Below, piece by piece: positions 62,668 through 64,000 of a stretch of DNA of 64,000 nt. Source of the stretch: Mytilus trossulus (taxonomy: Eukaryota > Mollusca > Bivalvia > Mytilida > Mytilidae); assembly GCF_036588685.1 (NCBI RefSeq), contig NC_086384.1:52913445-52977444 (forward strand). The letters run 5' to 3'. Within the stretch, counting starts at the first letter, position 1, and each line of letters starts with the position of its first letter. A model generated the notes under the pieces. It was given only the letters and a program-made list of their open reading frames with translations. It did not search any database and had not been told where the DNA came from. Both the position numbers and the translations under genes were made by a program.

Positions 62668-64000
62668 TGCTATTTTGTATACTGTAAGTTGTTAAAATTT
62701 TCTGAGTAATCTACAATTATTAAAATTAATTTGTCTTTACAGGATCTTAAGAATATAAAAGTGAAATGAAAACTGTAACACTGTATCCATAATGATGGAC
62801 TCTGAGTCAGAAATTTATTTAGTTTTGCCTTTTTCCCCACATCAAATTTGGGATTATAATATATTTAGGGAAAAAAATATAGGGGAAGAGTGTAGTATGA
62901 TTTGAGGTTTTCTAACTGGTTGTGTTTTGGTAGATCTTCCATGGACGAGTCACTTAGAGTGCTGTTTTGGATCTAGAGATTGAGGATTTGAATCCTGCTT
63001 GTACTATTATACTTTTTCAATTTGAGTATTTGACCAGTGGAATAACCAGTCAGATTTAACTGTGACGGCAAAGGCTTTGAATAATTTTAAGTCTGCATTA
63101 AATGGCAAAAATTGGAACCATTTTTGGAGACGAGAAATCACATTACGAAACCCAAGATGTCTCAGCATGATGAGGGGTCAGTACGTAGAAGTTGTTGGCT
63201 TATATAACTACCCAAGAATAAAGGTATGGTACACTACTGGCAATTTAAATATGTGGAAAAATTATGGGTTGTCTCAATAGGGGGTTTTGGTCCCGCTTAC
63301 TGTTTTGAAAGATTACCGCATCCCGTTTACACTATGTACATGATGTACGTAAGCAATTCTCATTTTTGTGTAAATTCCCGTGTCCTGTTGACTTCATTTT
63401 CTATTTTCATGGAAAATATTTTGACTTTCATGTGTCATGCCTAAAATAAATCGGCAAACCCACATCACACTTGGACCCCAATGAGACCCACACTCATGCT
63501 ACTCAGCAAGTCTGCCTGGCAAAGTTTGGTTCAATGTCATAATCTACCGTGGTTAATCAATTCCTAGTTTAAATTCCCTATCGAATGTCTTGTTTTTGTC
63601 ATTTATAATTATTAATCAGTTTCTAACTTTCATTTTATATGCATGTTTGAAGGACAACTGGGACACCAAAATGATCAAGTTTTGTTTTGTAAAATAAAAA
63701 CCTGTTGATTTTTGTTTTGTCTTTTATAACATAGCTATCTTTAAAATTAATTTGTGTACGCACTTATTGGAATAAAGTTAATTATTTGAGATAGAAACAC
63801 ATGTTTACATCATTTTCGTCATTTTATAACAGGAGTCCAGGAGTCTGCATAGAGGTTAATGTATGGAAAACATCCGATGAGTCCGATTTATGGAACTGGA
63901 CCTAAAACCAGGATGCATGGTTCGATCTTGGATCCAGGTGTTTAGAAAATAATATGAGGCAGGTGTTACCTGTTAATAAGGAGTAAGTCAATATTCACAT
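62668..64000. other. Upstream flank of mitofusin, no gene recognised
   Basis: Should hold the promoter and any 5' noncoding exon. The + strand frame at 63062-63280 (MTAKALNNFKSALNGKNWNH..) reads like a retroelement-derived fragment but is too short to assign. No CpG-rich promoter stands out. Confidence 0.45.

Noticed and set aside
63062..63280. Possible retroelement coding fragment
   Set aside because: Too short and without diagnostic motifs; not enough to name an element.

Overview
The window is eukaryotic nuclear DNA: AT-rich, intron-dense and full of dispersed repeats. The abundant repeat families and the gene set fit a lophotrochozoan, most likely a marine bivalve of the Mytilus type. 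That assignment is an inference from recalled repeat style, not a search. Four protein-coding genes can be assembled exon by exon with consistent phases and splice sites.

Layout. (1) 1-1571, + strand: the last two exons of a proline-iminopeptidase-like alpha/beta hydrolase. (2) 2.26-9.99 kb: a 26-bp satellite of about 297 units with higher-order repeats. (3) 10-18 kb: no gene; dispersed repeats, an 858-bp TTAA-flanked DNA element and a 476-bp miniature LTR element whose LTRs carry tRNA-like Pol III boxes. (4) 18745-25010, - strand: a complete six-exon SDR16C/17-beta-HSD-like dehydrogenase (308 aa). (5) 25-29.3 kb: intergenic, holding a 1.65-kb transposon with multi-copy GTTCGCCCT ends. (6) 29319-42120, + strand: selenocysteine lyase (SCLY), twelve exons found, initiator exon not found. 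(7) 42.1-47.4 kb: the 3' sides of two convergent genes, with a 21-bp minisatellite. (8) 47401-62667, - strand: a complete mitofusin (761 aa from 16 exon positions). (9) 62.7-64 kb: upstream flank of mitofusin, no gene recognised.

The most interesting pattern recurs in three independent genes. A short tandem array has grown out of an exon/intron boundary, so each unit carries a copy of the exon edge plus its splice site, in sense orientation. SCLY has 25 decoy 3' splice acceptors in front of the real one (100-bp unit). The peptidase has 8 decoy donors behind the real one (80-bp unit). The dehydrogenase has 3 decoy donors (35-bp unit). In each case use of a decoy puts an in-frame stop into the message. 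A weaker fourth case is a 23-bp array starting exactly at a donor-like site on the + strand inside a mitofusin intron.

The second main find is a pair of 103-nt exons in mitofusin (54306-54408 and 54903-55005). They have the same length, the same phase and related protein sequence, and 103 is not a multiple of three, so they look like mutually exclusive alternatives in the segment after HR1.

The genes do not form a pathway: a peptidase, a lipid/retinoid-type dehydrogenase, a selenium-recycling PLP enzyme and a mitochondrial outer-membrane fusion GTPase. SCLY and mitofusin are tail to tail. The SDR gene and SCLY are divergent.
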